DNA of 14,834 nucleotides, taken from assembly GCA_025360945.1 (NCBI GenBank), contig JANYBE010000309.1:1-14834 (forward strand), read 5' to 3'. The position numbers and the translations under genes are program-made. This document shows, piece by piece, positions 1 through 7,068 of the stretch. Under the pieces are notes generated by a model. That model did no database searches. It saw only the letters and a list, made by a program, of their open reading frames with translations, and was not told where the DNA came from. This DNA comes from Rhizobacter sp. GTDB taxonomy: Bacteria > Pseudomonadota > Gammaproteobacteria > Burkholderiales > Burkholderiaceae_C. The stretch's first letter is position 1; each line of letters opens with the position of its first letter.

Positions 1-174
1 CTGGCGGCTCGGCATGAGCTATACAGCCAGGCCCGGCAACGCAACCCGGCGCGATGGTCGGGCAATACGCGGGACTGGTCGCACATCGGCACGGTCACCC
101 TCAATCCGGAGCGCGATGCGGTGGTGCTCACCATGGCTGCAAGCGCTCAACATACTCAGCAAAAAGCTGCGTGA
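1..174 (+). CDS. IS3-family transposase, C-terminal fragment
   Basis: The reading frame is open from the first base of the window to a TGA at 172-174, giving 57 residues with no start inside the window. The segment RNPARWSGNTRDW followed by VTLNPERD is the C-terminal signature of IS3-family OrfB transposases (integrase-core, DDE type), where an arginine/tryptophan-rich stretch and an LNPER motif close the protein. The DDE catalytic residues would lie upstream, outside the window. The sequence just after the stop (CCTTGACACGCG at 190-201, near-repeated as CCTTGACCCGCG at 209-220) is probably the right end of the element, although I cannot fix the terminal inverted repeat without the left end. 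Family assignment is from recalled motif similarity. Confidence 0.7.
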   Translation: MAARHELYSQARQRNPARWSGNTRDWSHIGTVTLNPERDAVVLTMAASAQHTQQKAA

Positions 175-406
175 CTGAAGTGACAACTACCTTGACACGC
201 GCCGGTCTCCTTGACCCGCGATCCGGGCTCAATGTCGCGCATTTGAATAGCACTTTGGTTTGCCAACGACCAACAACAGTGCCAACAGTCGGTTGGCAGT
301 GCTTGCGTAAGTTTAGACAAACTCGGTGAGTCTGTCCGTGCGCTGTCGCACAGACTCGCCCCCCTATGATCGGATGATCATTCGGGGCAACAACCTAACT
401 CCCACC

Positions 407-907
407 ATGCCTGACCAATCGGAATCGGAGGCGAGCCGCCAAGCGGCCTTAGATCAGTACGAAATTGTCGATACGTTCGCCGAGCAGGCGTACGACGACC
501 TGACCAGTCTGGCCGCTGATACTTTCGGCACGCCGATTGCGGTGATTGCGTTCCTTGATCGAGACCGCAATTGGTTCAAGTCGCGGATTGGAGTGGCAGC
601 GACTCATGCGCCACGAGAATTTGCTCTCTGCGAGCATTTGCTTCTCCGGCCAGGCGAGGTTTTGGTCGTCAATGACGCGGCGACCGATGAACGCTTCCGC
701 GGCAATCCGCTTGTCCTGTCCGACCCGAACATCCGCTTCTATGCCGGCGCGCCTCTCGTTGCACCGTCCGGCCATGTTCTTGGCGCCATCTGCGCGATCG
801 ATACGAAACCGCGCGAGGCGAAGCCAGCGGCGATCGAGAAGCTTGTTTTTCTGGCAAAACAGGTTGTTGATGAGCTTGAACGGCGAAGACTAGCTCGAAT
901 CGCATGA
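407..907 (+). CDS. stand-alone GAF-domain protein
   Basis: This is a 166-aa soluble protein made almost entirely of one GAF domain (about residues 15-160), a small-ligand or redox/light-sensing fold usually attached to signalling enzymes. The family pattern is clear: LYDRDRNWFKS-like strand-loop (residues 50-59 here, LDRDRNWFKS), FALCEHLLL (72-80), VVNDAATDERFRGNP (87-101), an IRFYAGAPL strand (109-117) and GHVLGAICAID (122-132). No GGDEF, kinase or PAS output domain follows, so any signalling partner is elsewhere. The start at 407 fits the usual short lead before the QAALDQYEIVDT helix; in-frame alternatives are ATG 374 and GTG 326, and none has a good Shine-Dalgarno. It sits between mobile-element debris on both sides. 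The ligand cannot be predicted. Confidence 0.82.
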   Translation: MPDQSESEASRQAALDQYEIVDTFAEQAYDDLTSLAADTFGTPIAVIAFLDRDRNWFKSRIGVAATHAPREFALCEHLLLRPGEVLVVNDAATDERFRGNPLVLSDPNIRFYAGAPLVAPSGHVLGAICAIDTKPREAKPAAIEKLVFLAKQVVDELERRRLARIA

Positions 908-1100
908 CGGTCCTCGGCCGACAACGCTGCACCTACGTTGCATCTTCAGTTCTGCCCTGCCGCGACATCGCTGGGCGGCGAGCTGAGTAGTGCCGTTGGA
1001 GGCCATTGTCCAGAGCTATGCAGTTCAGCGTCATGTGCCGCCCTCTGAAGGCGGCAGGCCGTGGGTTGCGTGACACCCTCATGTGTACAGCGCAGGAGAT

Positions 1101-1124
1101 CCCGGTTCGAATCCGGGCGACCGT
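1101..1124 (+). other. tRNA T-arm-like sequence (no complete tRNA)
   Basis: CCCGG TTCGAAT CCGGG (1101-1117) is a perfect five-base-pair stem with a consensus seven-base T-loop, followed by a CGACCGTCACCA-like 3' tail. I find no D-arm, anticodon arm or matching 5' acceptor strand upstream, and the tail is one base too long for a normal acceptor plus CCA. It is therefore at most the 3' part of a tRNA, as left behind at an integration site, or a chance match. Confidence 0.35.
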
Positions 1125-1144
1125 CACCATCGCGAGATGGTGAC
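1123..1144. repeat. perfect 9-bp hairpin with GCGA loop
   Basis: GTCACCATC (1123-1131) and GATGGTGAC (1136-1144) are exact reverse complements around a GCGA tetraloop of the stable GNRA type. No T-run follows on either strand, so a simple intrinsic terminator is unlikely. It overlaps the tail of the T-arm-like sequence. Confidence 0.6.
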
Positions 1145-1204
1145 ATGCTTCGCCGGCACCACGAGAGTCGACGGGTTCAGTACTGAGTGATAGGAGTTCG
1201 AAAC

Positions 1205-1327
1205 TCAGTGAGACCGAACAGCGACCGCTTCCAGAATGTCTCCACGGCCTTCATCCGCCGTGATGTGTAGTACTGCCTCAATTTTCTCAGATGCCTCTCC
1301 CTCGAGAGAGTCGACGGACTCGGACAT
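1205..1327 (-). CDS. possible 40-aa acidic small ORF
   Basis: ATG at 1327 to TGA at 1205-1207 reads MSESVDSLEGEASEKIEAVL and then 20 more residues, an acidic composition unlike most chance frames in GC-rich DNA. There is no clear ribosome-binding site, no recognisable domain, and the surrounding sequence looks like insertion-element debris. It is listed only because the composition is protein-like; it may equally be a remnant or a chance frame. Confidence 0.15.
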   Translation of the reverse strand: MSESVDSLEGEASEKIEAVLHITADEGRGDILEAVAVRSH

Positions 1328-1403
1328 TTTGGGGCACGATCGCTACGCTTTTTAGTCGGTCCTGCAAATTCCGGATCCCGGCGTGATGGACCGTATCGGC
1401 ATC

Positions 1404-1469
1404 GTGACCGCCGAATTCTTGGAACGTGACCGGTCATTTTCAGTGACGTGACCGGCCGCGCTATGCACT
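1404..1469. repeat. three 22-bp-spaced GTGACCG repeats, IS21-type end candidate
   Basis: GTGACCG occurs at 1404-1410, 1426-1432 and 1448-1454, exactly 22 bp apart, with an extra GTGAC at 1443-1447 and a degenerate GTGATGGACCG near 1383. IS21-family ends carry multiple short direct repeats that act as transposase-binding sites, and this arrangement resembles such an end. No istA or istB coding sequence is visible, so if it is an IS end the rest of the element is gone. Confidence 0.35.
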
Positions 1470-1536
1470 GGAGTAGGTCTGGGATCTGTGGTGCCCCGGT
1501 GCGGGCCTTCCGGTCTGTGCGAAGGCGGGCGATCTG

Positions 1537-1687
1537 TGTTGGCGCTGGGGACGAAATGAGCCGCGCGCCGGCGACCGTGTACGGCGCTCCGATGTCTCAC
1601 AGACTCGCAGCATTGCTTTCGGTCGATTTGTCTGATGCGGTTCACCAGTACATCGGCACGCGGCTCATTTCGTCCTCAGCGCCAACA
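1537..1687. repeat. 34-bp near-perfect inverted repeat around an 83-bp spacer
   Basis: Arm 1537-1570 and the reverse complement of arm 1654-1687 match at 32 of 34 positions (core GGACGAAATGAGCCGCG). Mismatches are at 1548 and 1566. Similarity drops off sharply on both sides of the arms. The enclosed 83 bp carry no recognisable gene. The structure could be a MITE-like element, two inverted ends of one insertion sequence, or a very stable folded RNA; I cannot see flanking target duplications. Confidence 0.6.
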
Positions 1688-1768
1688 GGCCTCCCTCAAC
1701 AGCAGTTGGCAGTCATCGACACCAAGAAGCAGCTCTCGCCGGACCGATATCAAATCGACGTCAGACCC

Positions 1769-1792
1769 ACGCCGCGCATCAAGCCGCGGCGT
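1769..1792 (-). terminator. GC-rich stem-loop downstream of the propeller gene
   Basis: ACGCCGCG (1769-1776) pairs perfectly with CGCGGCGT (1785-1792) around an 8-base loop, about 50 bases beyond the stop codon of the minus-strand gene ending at 1841. The position suits a terminator or 3'-end stabiliser, but there is no T-run after it in the direction of transcription, so the call is weak. Confidence 0.3.
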
Positions 1793-1840
1793 CGGAAAGC
1801 GCGACAGGATGACGGCAACGGCAAATGAGAATGTCACGCG

Positions 1841-2974
1841 CTACCAGTCAGCGTCGTCAAGATCGAATGGTGAGCTCAGGCCCGTGAAATCGCCAATGTC
1901 TTTGGCGTCGTAGGGACCATTGAGCTCGTCGAAACCATTGCCGGCAACGTTAAGCACCCCTTGCCGGAACACGATCTTCTTGTTGCGGTCAATCTCGATC
2001 ACCCGATTGTTGAACTGATCACTGATCAAGGTATGGCCGTTGCGCAAGCGGACCGCTCGCGTCGGCAGTGGATTGGGGTTGCTGCCCGGCATCGTGTTCG
2101 TCGCGTACTCCCACACGATCGCATCGTTCGGAGCAAGTTCGACGATGCGGTTGTTGTTTGAGTCCGTGACCAGAGTGTTTCCACTGGACAGCCTGCTCGC
2201 GAACGCCACCCCGTTCAGTGTTCCGCCCGCCGTGAACTCCTTGACGATCTGGTTGTGAATCGTCACCTCTATGGCGCGGTTGTTGCTTTCGTCTGCAATG
2301 AGCACGTTGCCATTTTCCAGCAGCTGCGCACTGTTGGGGTTGTTGAGCTGATTCAATCCATTTCCCGCAACACCCGTTGTCCCGTATTGCCACAGCAAGC
2401 GGCGCGCACGGTCGACGACGATCACGCGCTCGTTTGCCTGGTCTGTGATCATCACAAGCAAACCACGTCGACGCTGGAACTCGTTGACGACCGCTGCCTG
2501 GACCGGGGTATTCAATTGATTTGTCCCAGAGCCGGACACGCCCGCCTGTCCATATTGCCAAACGATCCGCCCTCGACGATCTACGAGGACAACGCGGTTA
2601 TCCGGGCAACCATTGACGGCATCCGAGCAGCCCGGCAGCGGTGGGCTGCTGGATGGGATCCCCGTCCCTGAAATGAGTGTGAAACTTCCGACGCGCTCAG
2701 CGTCATTGACGCCCACTACGCTGTCCGGCCCGGGCTTGTCCGATCCATTGCCAAACCGCCACACAATTTCATGGGTGCGACGGTCAACCTCGATGACCCG
2801 ATTGTTGAACTGATCGGCGATGAGGATATGGCGGGGTGAGTCGGCGTCTTCTTCGCCGGATGCCACAACCGGTATGGCCGCAGCAAAGAGACCGACGATG
2901 CAGGTGGTGGCCGAGAGCCATCTTTGCAGGCTGCGACGCGTCCGAAACCCTGGACGATACTGAACGATCATCAT
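1841..2974 (-). CDS. exported NHL/PQQ-like beta-propeller protein
   Basis: A 377-aa protein with an N-terminal signal: basic stretch RTRRSLQRW (11-19), hydrophobic core CIVGLFAAAIPVV (25-37) and a likely cut near VVA-SG (37-40). TRRSLQ loosely resembles a twin-arginine motif. The mature part is built of repeated blades of the type L(I/V)xDQxNNRVIEVDR...IVWxYG, seen at about 51-74, 126-142, 175-198, 224-249, 267-290 and 315-338, with shared AGNGxNQLN / AGNGFDELN linkers. This is a beta-propeller of the NHL or arylsulfotransferase-like kind, probably periplasmic; no catalytic residues are identifiable, so its ligand or partner is unknown. The upstream extension to 3217 is rejected because GAGGAG at 2978-2983 sits just ahead of ATGATG (2974/2971) and the signal peptide begins there. 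It lies 359 bp downstream of, and in the same direction as, the phosphoesterase gene, which is also propeller-containing. Confidence 0.8.
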   Translation of the reverse strand: MMIVQYRPGFRTRRSLQRWLSATTCIVGLFAAAIPVVASGEEDADSPRHILIADQFNNRVIEVDRRTHEIVWRFGNGSDKPGPDSVVGVNDAERVGSFTLISGTGIPSSSPPLPGCSDAVNGCPDNRVVLVDRRGRIVWQYGQAGVSGSGTNQLNTPVQAAVVNEFQRRRGLLVMITDQANERVIVVDRARRLLWQYGTTGVAGNGLNQLNNPNSAQLLENGNVLIADESNNRAIEVTIHNQIVKEFTAGGTLNGVAFASRLSSGNTLVTDSNNNRIVELAPNDAIVWEYATNTMPGSNPNPLPTRAVRLRNGHTLISDQFNNRVIEIDRNKKIVFRQGVLNVAGNGFDELNGPYDAKDIGDFTGLSSPFDLDDADW

Positions 2975-3333
2975 TTTCTCCTCGGTAGAGGCGCGCCCGG
3001 GACACGAGCACGCGAGTTCTGCCCCGGCCCTACCGACCGTGGCACGCCTGGCAGCCCGTCGGCCACCACACGGTAGATTCCAAACCGAAGCGAGTCGGTT
3101 CAACGCGCCCGGCATTCGTCGCGCATTCGGCCCCAGAGCCGCGCGAATGGCTGGCGCTTGCAGAACTATCCACGGCGAGAAAGGCCGGGATTCAACCGCT
3201 TTCGCTTTGTCTACCAAACCGTCGGCAGCCCACGTTGGCCCGGGTTCGAGACGTCATCCAAACCGGGTGCTGGCACACTGGGGAGGCCAGGCCATGAGGC
3301 ACGGCGTAGCGGCGACGATGCGCTTCATCCCTG
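2975..3333. other. 359-bp gap between two propeller genes
   Basis: It carries the ribosome-binding site of the downstream gene at its left edge. In-frame upstream extension of that gene (to 3217) is open but has no signal peptide-like or domain-like sequence. I see no convincing promoter, terminator or RNA gene, although a separate promoter for the downstream gene would be expected here given the length. Confidence 0.5.
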
Positions 3334-5946
3334 TCAAGTCGATTGAGCAGCAAGGCATGCTGTGCTCCAGTTCGTCTGCGACAGCTCGAACAGGCTCGTC
3401 ATCGGTCGCTGGTGGGCATCGTAGATGCCGAGGTGGTCGATGCCGAGCACGTCGGAGATCGTGCGAAGGACGTTGACGGTCGTGTAATGGTTGCTGACGA
3501 CGGCTCCCTTCTTGACGTAGGGGCCGACGACGAAGGCGGTGCTCCGGTGCGCGTCGACGTGGTCTGGACCGTCCTGCGCGTCGTCCTCGACGATGAAGAT
3601 CAGCGTGTCGCTGGCATAGCGGCTCTTCGCTACCGCCTCGACCAGGCGTCCGACCGCGTAGTCGTTGTCGGCCACCTGGATCTCGGGCGTGTTGACGCCG
3701 TCGATCGCGGCCGCGTAGCTGCCCGTGTGGTCGTTCATGAAGCGGACGAGGCTGAGGCTGGGCAGGTTGCCATTGGCGACATAGCCGTTGAACTCGCGCT
3801 CCCATTCCCGCTCGCGATAAAAGTCGGGATAGGCATCGTCGAAGCCTCGGAAGTACGGATCGGTCAACGGCACGAGCTGCGGGTTCGCCGCGTACGACTG
3901 CACACTGTGGTTCGCGAACGGCGCCCGCTCGAGCGGGATCTGAAGCGCTCCGTACGGTGTGCCCGCGAGGTGGTAGCGGGTGAGGTCGATCATGAAGCCA
4001 TAGTTGCGAACGGTCAGGCCAGCCCGAAGTGCGGCGTCCCAGAGATAGCCCTGTTGGAGCTCGCCGCCGGGGCCGTCGGGTGCAGCGACATTGCCGGTGC
4101 CGGGCAAGGTATCGGCATCGAGCGCCGCCGAGAGCGGATCCGCAGCCAAACGCGCGGTTCCGGTCAGGCCCACGTTTACGTTGCGATTCGTGCCTTCCCA
4201 GCCGTACGAACCGCCGCCTCCGTTGCCGGCATAGTTCGGCGGCAGCATCTTGGCGCCTGCGTCCGACTCGCGGCCGGCCGTGCTCCAGGGCCAGCCGTTT
4301 CCGCTGACGTCGCCACTGTCGTAGAAGTTGTCGAGCGTGACGAAGTTGTTCGCCAGCGCGTGCAGGTTAGGGGTGGTCATGCGTGGGAACTCGGTCAGTG
4401 AAGACTTGCCGTTGCCCTTGCCGAGATCGCCGAGCACTTGATCGTAGGTCCGGTTTTCCTTGATGATGTAGATCACCTGCTTGATGTTGGCATGCAGCGT
4501 CGCCATCGTCCGCGAGGCCTCATGGTCCTCGTCCGACTCGAAGCCGTTGTTGGCGGCGACCCGGCGGGTCCGCCGCTCGAGGTCTTCCTCACCGGGCACG
4601 GGCAGGCTGAGCAGCGCCGAGCCGGTGAGATTGAGCACGTACTCGTTGGGCGCAAATTTCACCGGCGAATTGGCCACCGGGCACGGTACCGTCTCGTAGC
4701 CCAAGCAGTTGCCCGAGTTCGGCCCCGGCACGGTCTTCGCATTAGTGACGTAGAGCGTGCGTCCGTCGGCCGCAACCCGGACGTCGGACGGATACCAGCC
4801 CGTCGGGATCAGGCCGGTCAGGTACGGCGCGCTTCCCAGCAGAGAGATCACGGCGAGCGAGTTCGTGCCGCGGTTGGTGACGTACAAGGTCTTGCCGTCG
4901 GGAGACAGCGCCAAGCCGTCGGGCGAGGCACCCTTGTAACGAGCCTTCTCGGGAGCGATCAGGCCGCGCGGCGCGATCGTCGACACCGTGTGGACGACGG
5001 CGTTTCGCGACGTGTCGATGACGGTGACGAGGTCGGCGTTGTCAGACGCGACATAGAGCGTGCGCTGGCTGCGGTCGAGCACCACCTTGTTCGGGTTGCC
5101 TTGGACTGCGATGCGCGACACTACCGAGGGGATCGAGCCGCCGATGTCGACGACGACGATTTCCCGGTCGCGCTCGCTGCTGACATAGGCGTAGCGGTTG
5201 CCCACGATGGCGACCGAGTTCGGATACTCGCCGCCCGGAGTGCCGCTGACCCCTCCGCTCTTGCCGGGCCGCAGGTCCTGCTCGCCGACCTTGACTCTGG
5301 CGACCAAGTCGACCACCGAGACCGAGTCGTTGTAGCGGTTCGCGACGACCGCGCGCTTTCCATCGGCCGTTACGGCGATTCCGGTCGCGGTCGGCCCCTG
5401 GGCCAGGCCGAGGCCGGCCGCGTGCCCGAGCGGGATCGGTTTGCCCGATTCGGCCCAGACCGTGCCCTGAAGCGCGAAGACGTGGACGTCGTCCTCGCCC
5501 GCCCCTGGGACGTAGAAGGACTTGCCGTCGGGTGCGAAAGCGATGCCCACGTAGCTGTTCGAGACCTGCAGCACTTGGCGCTGAACGGGCGTCGGCCGGC
5601 TGACGTCGAACACGAAGACGAACTGCGTCGAGTCGTTCGGCAGCAACTTGCCGGCCGCGTCGACGACGTAGTTGTAGCCCGTCGTCAGCACCAGCAAGAT
5701 CTTGCCGTCGGGGCTCAGCGCTTCTGACTGCGCGTCGCCGGCCGGCAGCGTCGGCAGGTCGCTGAGTCGCGGCATCAGGGGCTGGTACACCGACTGCCGC
5801 GCTGCCGTCGGCGTGATCCACTGGCCGGTCGGCAGGCGGACCTTCGGCGACGACCCGAGGTCGTCGTCGTCGCGAGCGACTGAGATGCTCTGGATCGAGA
5901 GAAGTGCAAGCGCGGCAAGCGCCGATCGCGCGACGTTCAAATTCAT
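3334..5946 (-). CDS. YncE-like propeller / phosphoesterase (alkaline-phosphatase-like) fusion
   Basis: An 870-aa exported protein. Residues 1-24 form a signal peptide (hydrophobic LAALALLSIQSISVA, likely cut before RDDDD). Residues about 70-450 are a YncE/YVTN-type seven-bladed propeller with repeated SPDGK / APDGK / LYVTN motifs (78-82, 138-142, 348-357, 397-402). Residues about 485-860 are a phosphoesterase-family domain of the alkaline phosphatase superfamily: VIYIIKENRTYDQVLGDL (491-508) provides the N-terminal metal/nucleophile region (E497, N498, T500), and EDDAQDGPDHVDAHRS (787-802) the C-terminal metal-binding Asp/His set. All key motifs are present, so it looks active; substrate is unknown, probably a periplasmic phosphoester. 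ATG 5946 is chosen over the longer frame because GAGGA precedes it by 5 bases and the signal peptide starts there. The order signal-propeller-phosphoesterase matches the known bifunctional family of about 850-950 aa. Confidence 0.92.
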   Translation of the reverse strand: MNLNVARSALAALALLSIQSISVARDDDDLGSSPKVRLPTGQWITPTAARQSVYQPLMPRLSDLPTLPAGDAQSEALSPDGKILLVLTTGYNYVVDAAGKLLPNDSTQFVFVFDVSRPTPVQRQVLQVSNSYVGIAFAPDGKSFYVPGAGEDDVHVFALQGTVWAESGKPIPLGHAAGLGLAQGPTATGIAVTADGKRAVVANRYNDSVSVVDLVARVKVGEQDLRPGKSGGVSGTPGGEYPNSVAIVGNRYAYVSSERDREIVVVDIGGSIPSVVSRIAVQGNPNKVVLDRSQRTLYVASDNADLVTVIDTSRNAVVHTVSTIAPRGLIAPEKARYKGASPDGLALSPDGKTLYVTNRGTNSLAVISLLGSAPYLTGLIPTGWYPSDVRVAADGRTLYVTNAKTVPGPNSGNCLGYETVPCPVANSPVKFAPNEYVLNLTGSALLSLPVPGEEDLERRTRRVAANNGFESDEDHEASRTMATLHANIKQVIYIIKENRTYDQVLGDLGKGNGKSSLTEFPRMTTPNLHALANNFVTLDNFYDSGDVSGNGWPWSTAGRESDAGAKMLPPNYAGNGGGGSYGWEGTNRNVNVGLTGTARLAADPLSAALDADTLPGTGNVAAPDGPGGELQQGYLWDAALRAGLTVRNYGFMIDLTRYHLAGTPYGALQIPLERAPFANHSVQSYAANPQLVPLTDPYFRGFDDAYPDFYREREWEREFNGYVANGNLPSLSLVRFMNDHTGSYAAAIDGVNTPEIQVADNDYAVGRLVEAVAKSRYASDTLIFIVEDDAQDGPDHVDAHRSTAFVVGPYVKKGAVVSNHYTTVNVLRTISDVLGIDHLGIYDAHQRPMTSLFELSQTNWSTACLAAQST

Positions 5947-6050
5947 GAGAGTCCTCGAGGAGTGGCGCAAACGCCCCTCGAAGGAAGGGACGGCATGAGT
6001 GACCTTAGGGCTCCTCCGTGACACAGTCGTAACAGCTCCGGACACTGGGA

Positions 6051-6079
6051 ATCGGACACGCACCAAACCGCGGCGTCAA
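6051..6079 (-). promoter_or_regulatory. possible sigma-70 promoter for the phosphoesterase gene
   Basis: On the minus strand TTGACG (6074-6079) and TCCGAT (6051-6056) are 17 bases apart. The -35 is good, the -10 poor, and the leader to ATG 5946 would be about 100 bases. No other candidate in this gap is better. Confidence 0.25.
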
Positions 6080-6172
6080 GCCACTGTCCCGGTTCCTTAT
6101 CCATTTTCATGAGCGGAGGCGATGCATCGAGCCGCAAGCCGGAGGCCGCTCGGCCCAGGTGCCCGCGGACTC

Positions 6173-6836
6173 TCACCTCATCGGCAGCTGCAAATGACCG
6201 GGTACCCGCATGGCTCCGAGACCGTGAGTGCCGCCCGCGAAGGCATCGGCCGCTACATCATTGAGCGGAAAGCTCGGTGCGTTGAATACGAAGATCAGAA
6301 AGTTCGGCTCGTCCAGGATGTCGCTCATGACCATCGGGCCGACAGTGCCGTCCAGCAGTGGCGCAGGCACGCCGCCGGGCCCATCGCGCCCAGCCTGGAA
6401 CAGCGCGTTCGTCGCATCACCTTGGAACGGAGGTGGCAGTGTGCGATGGCAGGTCCAGTTCCAGTACGGAAGCGCGAAGGTCTTGTTGCCCGTGAGCTCG
6501 CGGCAGATCTGCTCGAAGTACAGCAAGTAGGCACGATGCCAGGGCAGGAAAAACCAGTTGCTGTGCGGGCAATGATTGAGACGGATATCAGCCTGCCTGA
6601 ACCAGTTGCGCGGGTCCGTTGAGGGCAGCGCCTTCATGGTGGCCACCGCTGCGCGGGTACGTGTCGACCGTGGCGTCCCCGGCCCCCAGCGTCGCGAGGT
6701 CGCGCCGAATGGGGCGCTTGCGAATCGCCTCCCAGAAGATCTCGCAGCCACCGAGCGACGCGCTGCCGAAGCCCAGGAGTGACGACTTGGCAAGAAATGC
6801 AATGACGGCTCTGCGGCCTTCGACAACCATAGTCAT
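6173..6836 (-). pseudogene. tyrosinase (copper monooxygenase) remnant: frameshifted, lacks CuB
   Basis: Tyrosinases use two copper centres (CuA and CuB, three histidines each) to hydroxylate and oxidise phenols. The CuA region is plain: HCPHSNWFFLPWHR (residues 88-101 of the repaired protein), then AYLLYFEQICREL and FALPYWNW. The N-terminus MTMVVEGRRAVIAFLAKS (start ATG 6836, AGAAGG upstream) has a twin-arginine-like signal. Residues 1-60 and 61-220 are in different frames; the switch is at GGG 6655-6657 (CCC on the coding strand), and removing one C restores DTY-RAAVATMKALPSTDPRNW. The frame ends at 6173 after about 220 residues, well before a CuB HxxxH-type motif, and I find none in any frame down to 5947. 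The typical first CuA histidine may also be changed (R85). Loss of CuB would abolish activity even if the frameshift is a sequencing error. Confidence 0.75.
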
Positions 6837-7068
6837 CTTGTGCCTTCTAAGGTTTGGTCCACAGCGTAGGCGACGAAACCAGAGGCCGCAAGGCACTCGC
6901 CGCCAACCTAGGGATGTCCCGCTCTTAGGGGGATGCGCTTGCGATGGCATGAACTAGCTTATGCGAGCACACACCCGATTCACCGGGCGCATCTCAGTCG
7001 CCGACTTCGTGTCGAGCGGCTGCCGTGTCCTCGGCGTGCGGCAACCGATCAACATCTGAGAGAACGCC

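Larger units (their letters stand above)
908..1840. other. 933-bp stretch without a confident gene
   Basis: No open frame here has a convincing protein pattern. The longest, at 1448-1828 (+) and 1352-1645 (-), are compositionally odd and overlap a large inverted repeat. What the region does hold is listed separately: a small stem-loop (GCCGCC 1037-1042 with GGCGGC 1050-1055), a tRNA T-arm-like sequence with an adjoining hairpin, 22-bp-spaced GTGACCG repeats, a 34-bp inverted repeat and a GC-rich stem-loop beyond the end of the next minus-strand gene. The overall picture is debris of mobile elements and possibly of a tRNA-associated insertion. Confidence 0.6.

Noticed and set aside
54..329. 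91-aa plus-strand frame at the left edge
   Set aside because: The first frame over the same bases encodes the clear IS3-family transposase tail, so this is an overlapping shadow.
1448..1828. 126-aa plus-strand frame in the 0.9-1.8 kb gap
   Set aside because: It crosses both arms of the large inverted repeat, has no ribosome-binding site and no protein-like pattern.
2975..3217. N-terminal extension of the propeller gene to give 458 aa
   Set aside because: The extension lacks a signal peptide, whereas the internal ATGATG has GAGGAG just upstream and begins a good signal sequence.
3343..5727. Long plus-strand frames (352 and 429 aa) opposite the phosphoesterase gene
   Set aside because: They are antisense to a clear full-length gene, rich in Val/Arg/Asp from GC-rich codon shadowing, and have no recognisable domain.
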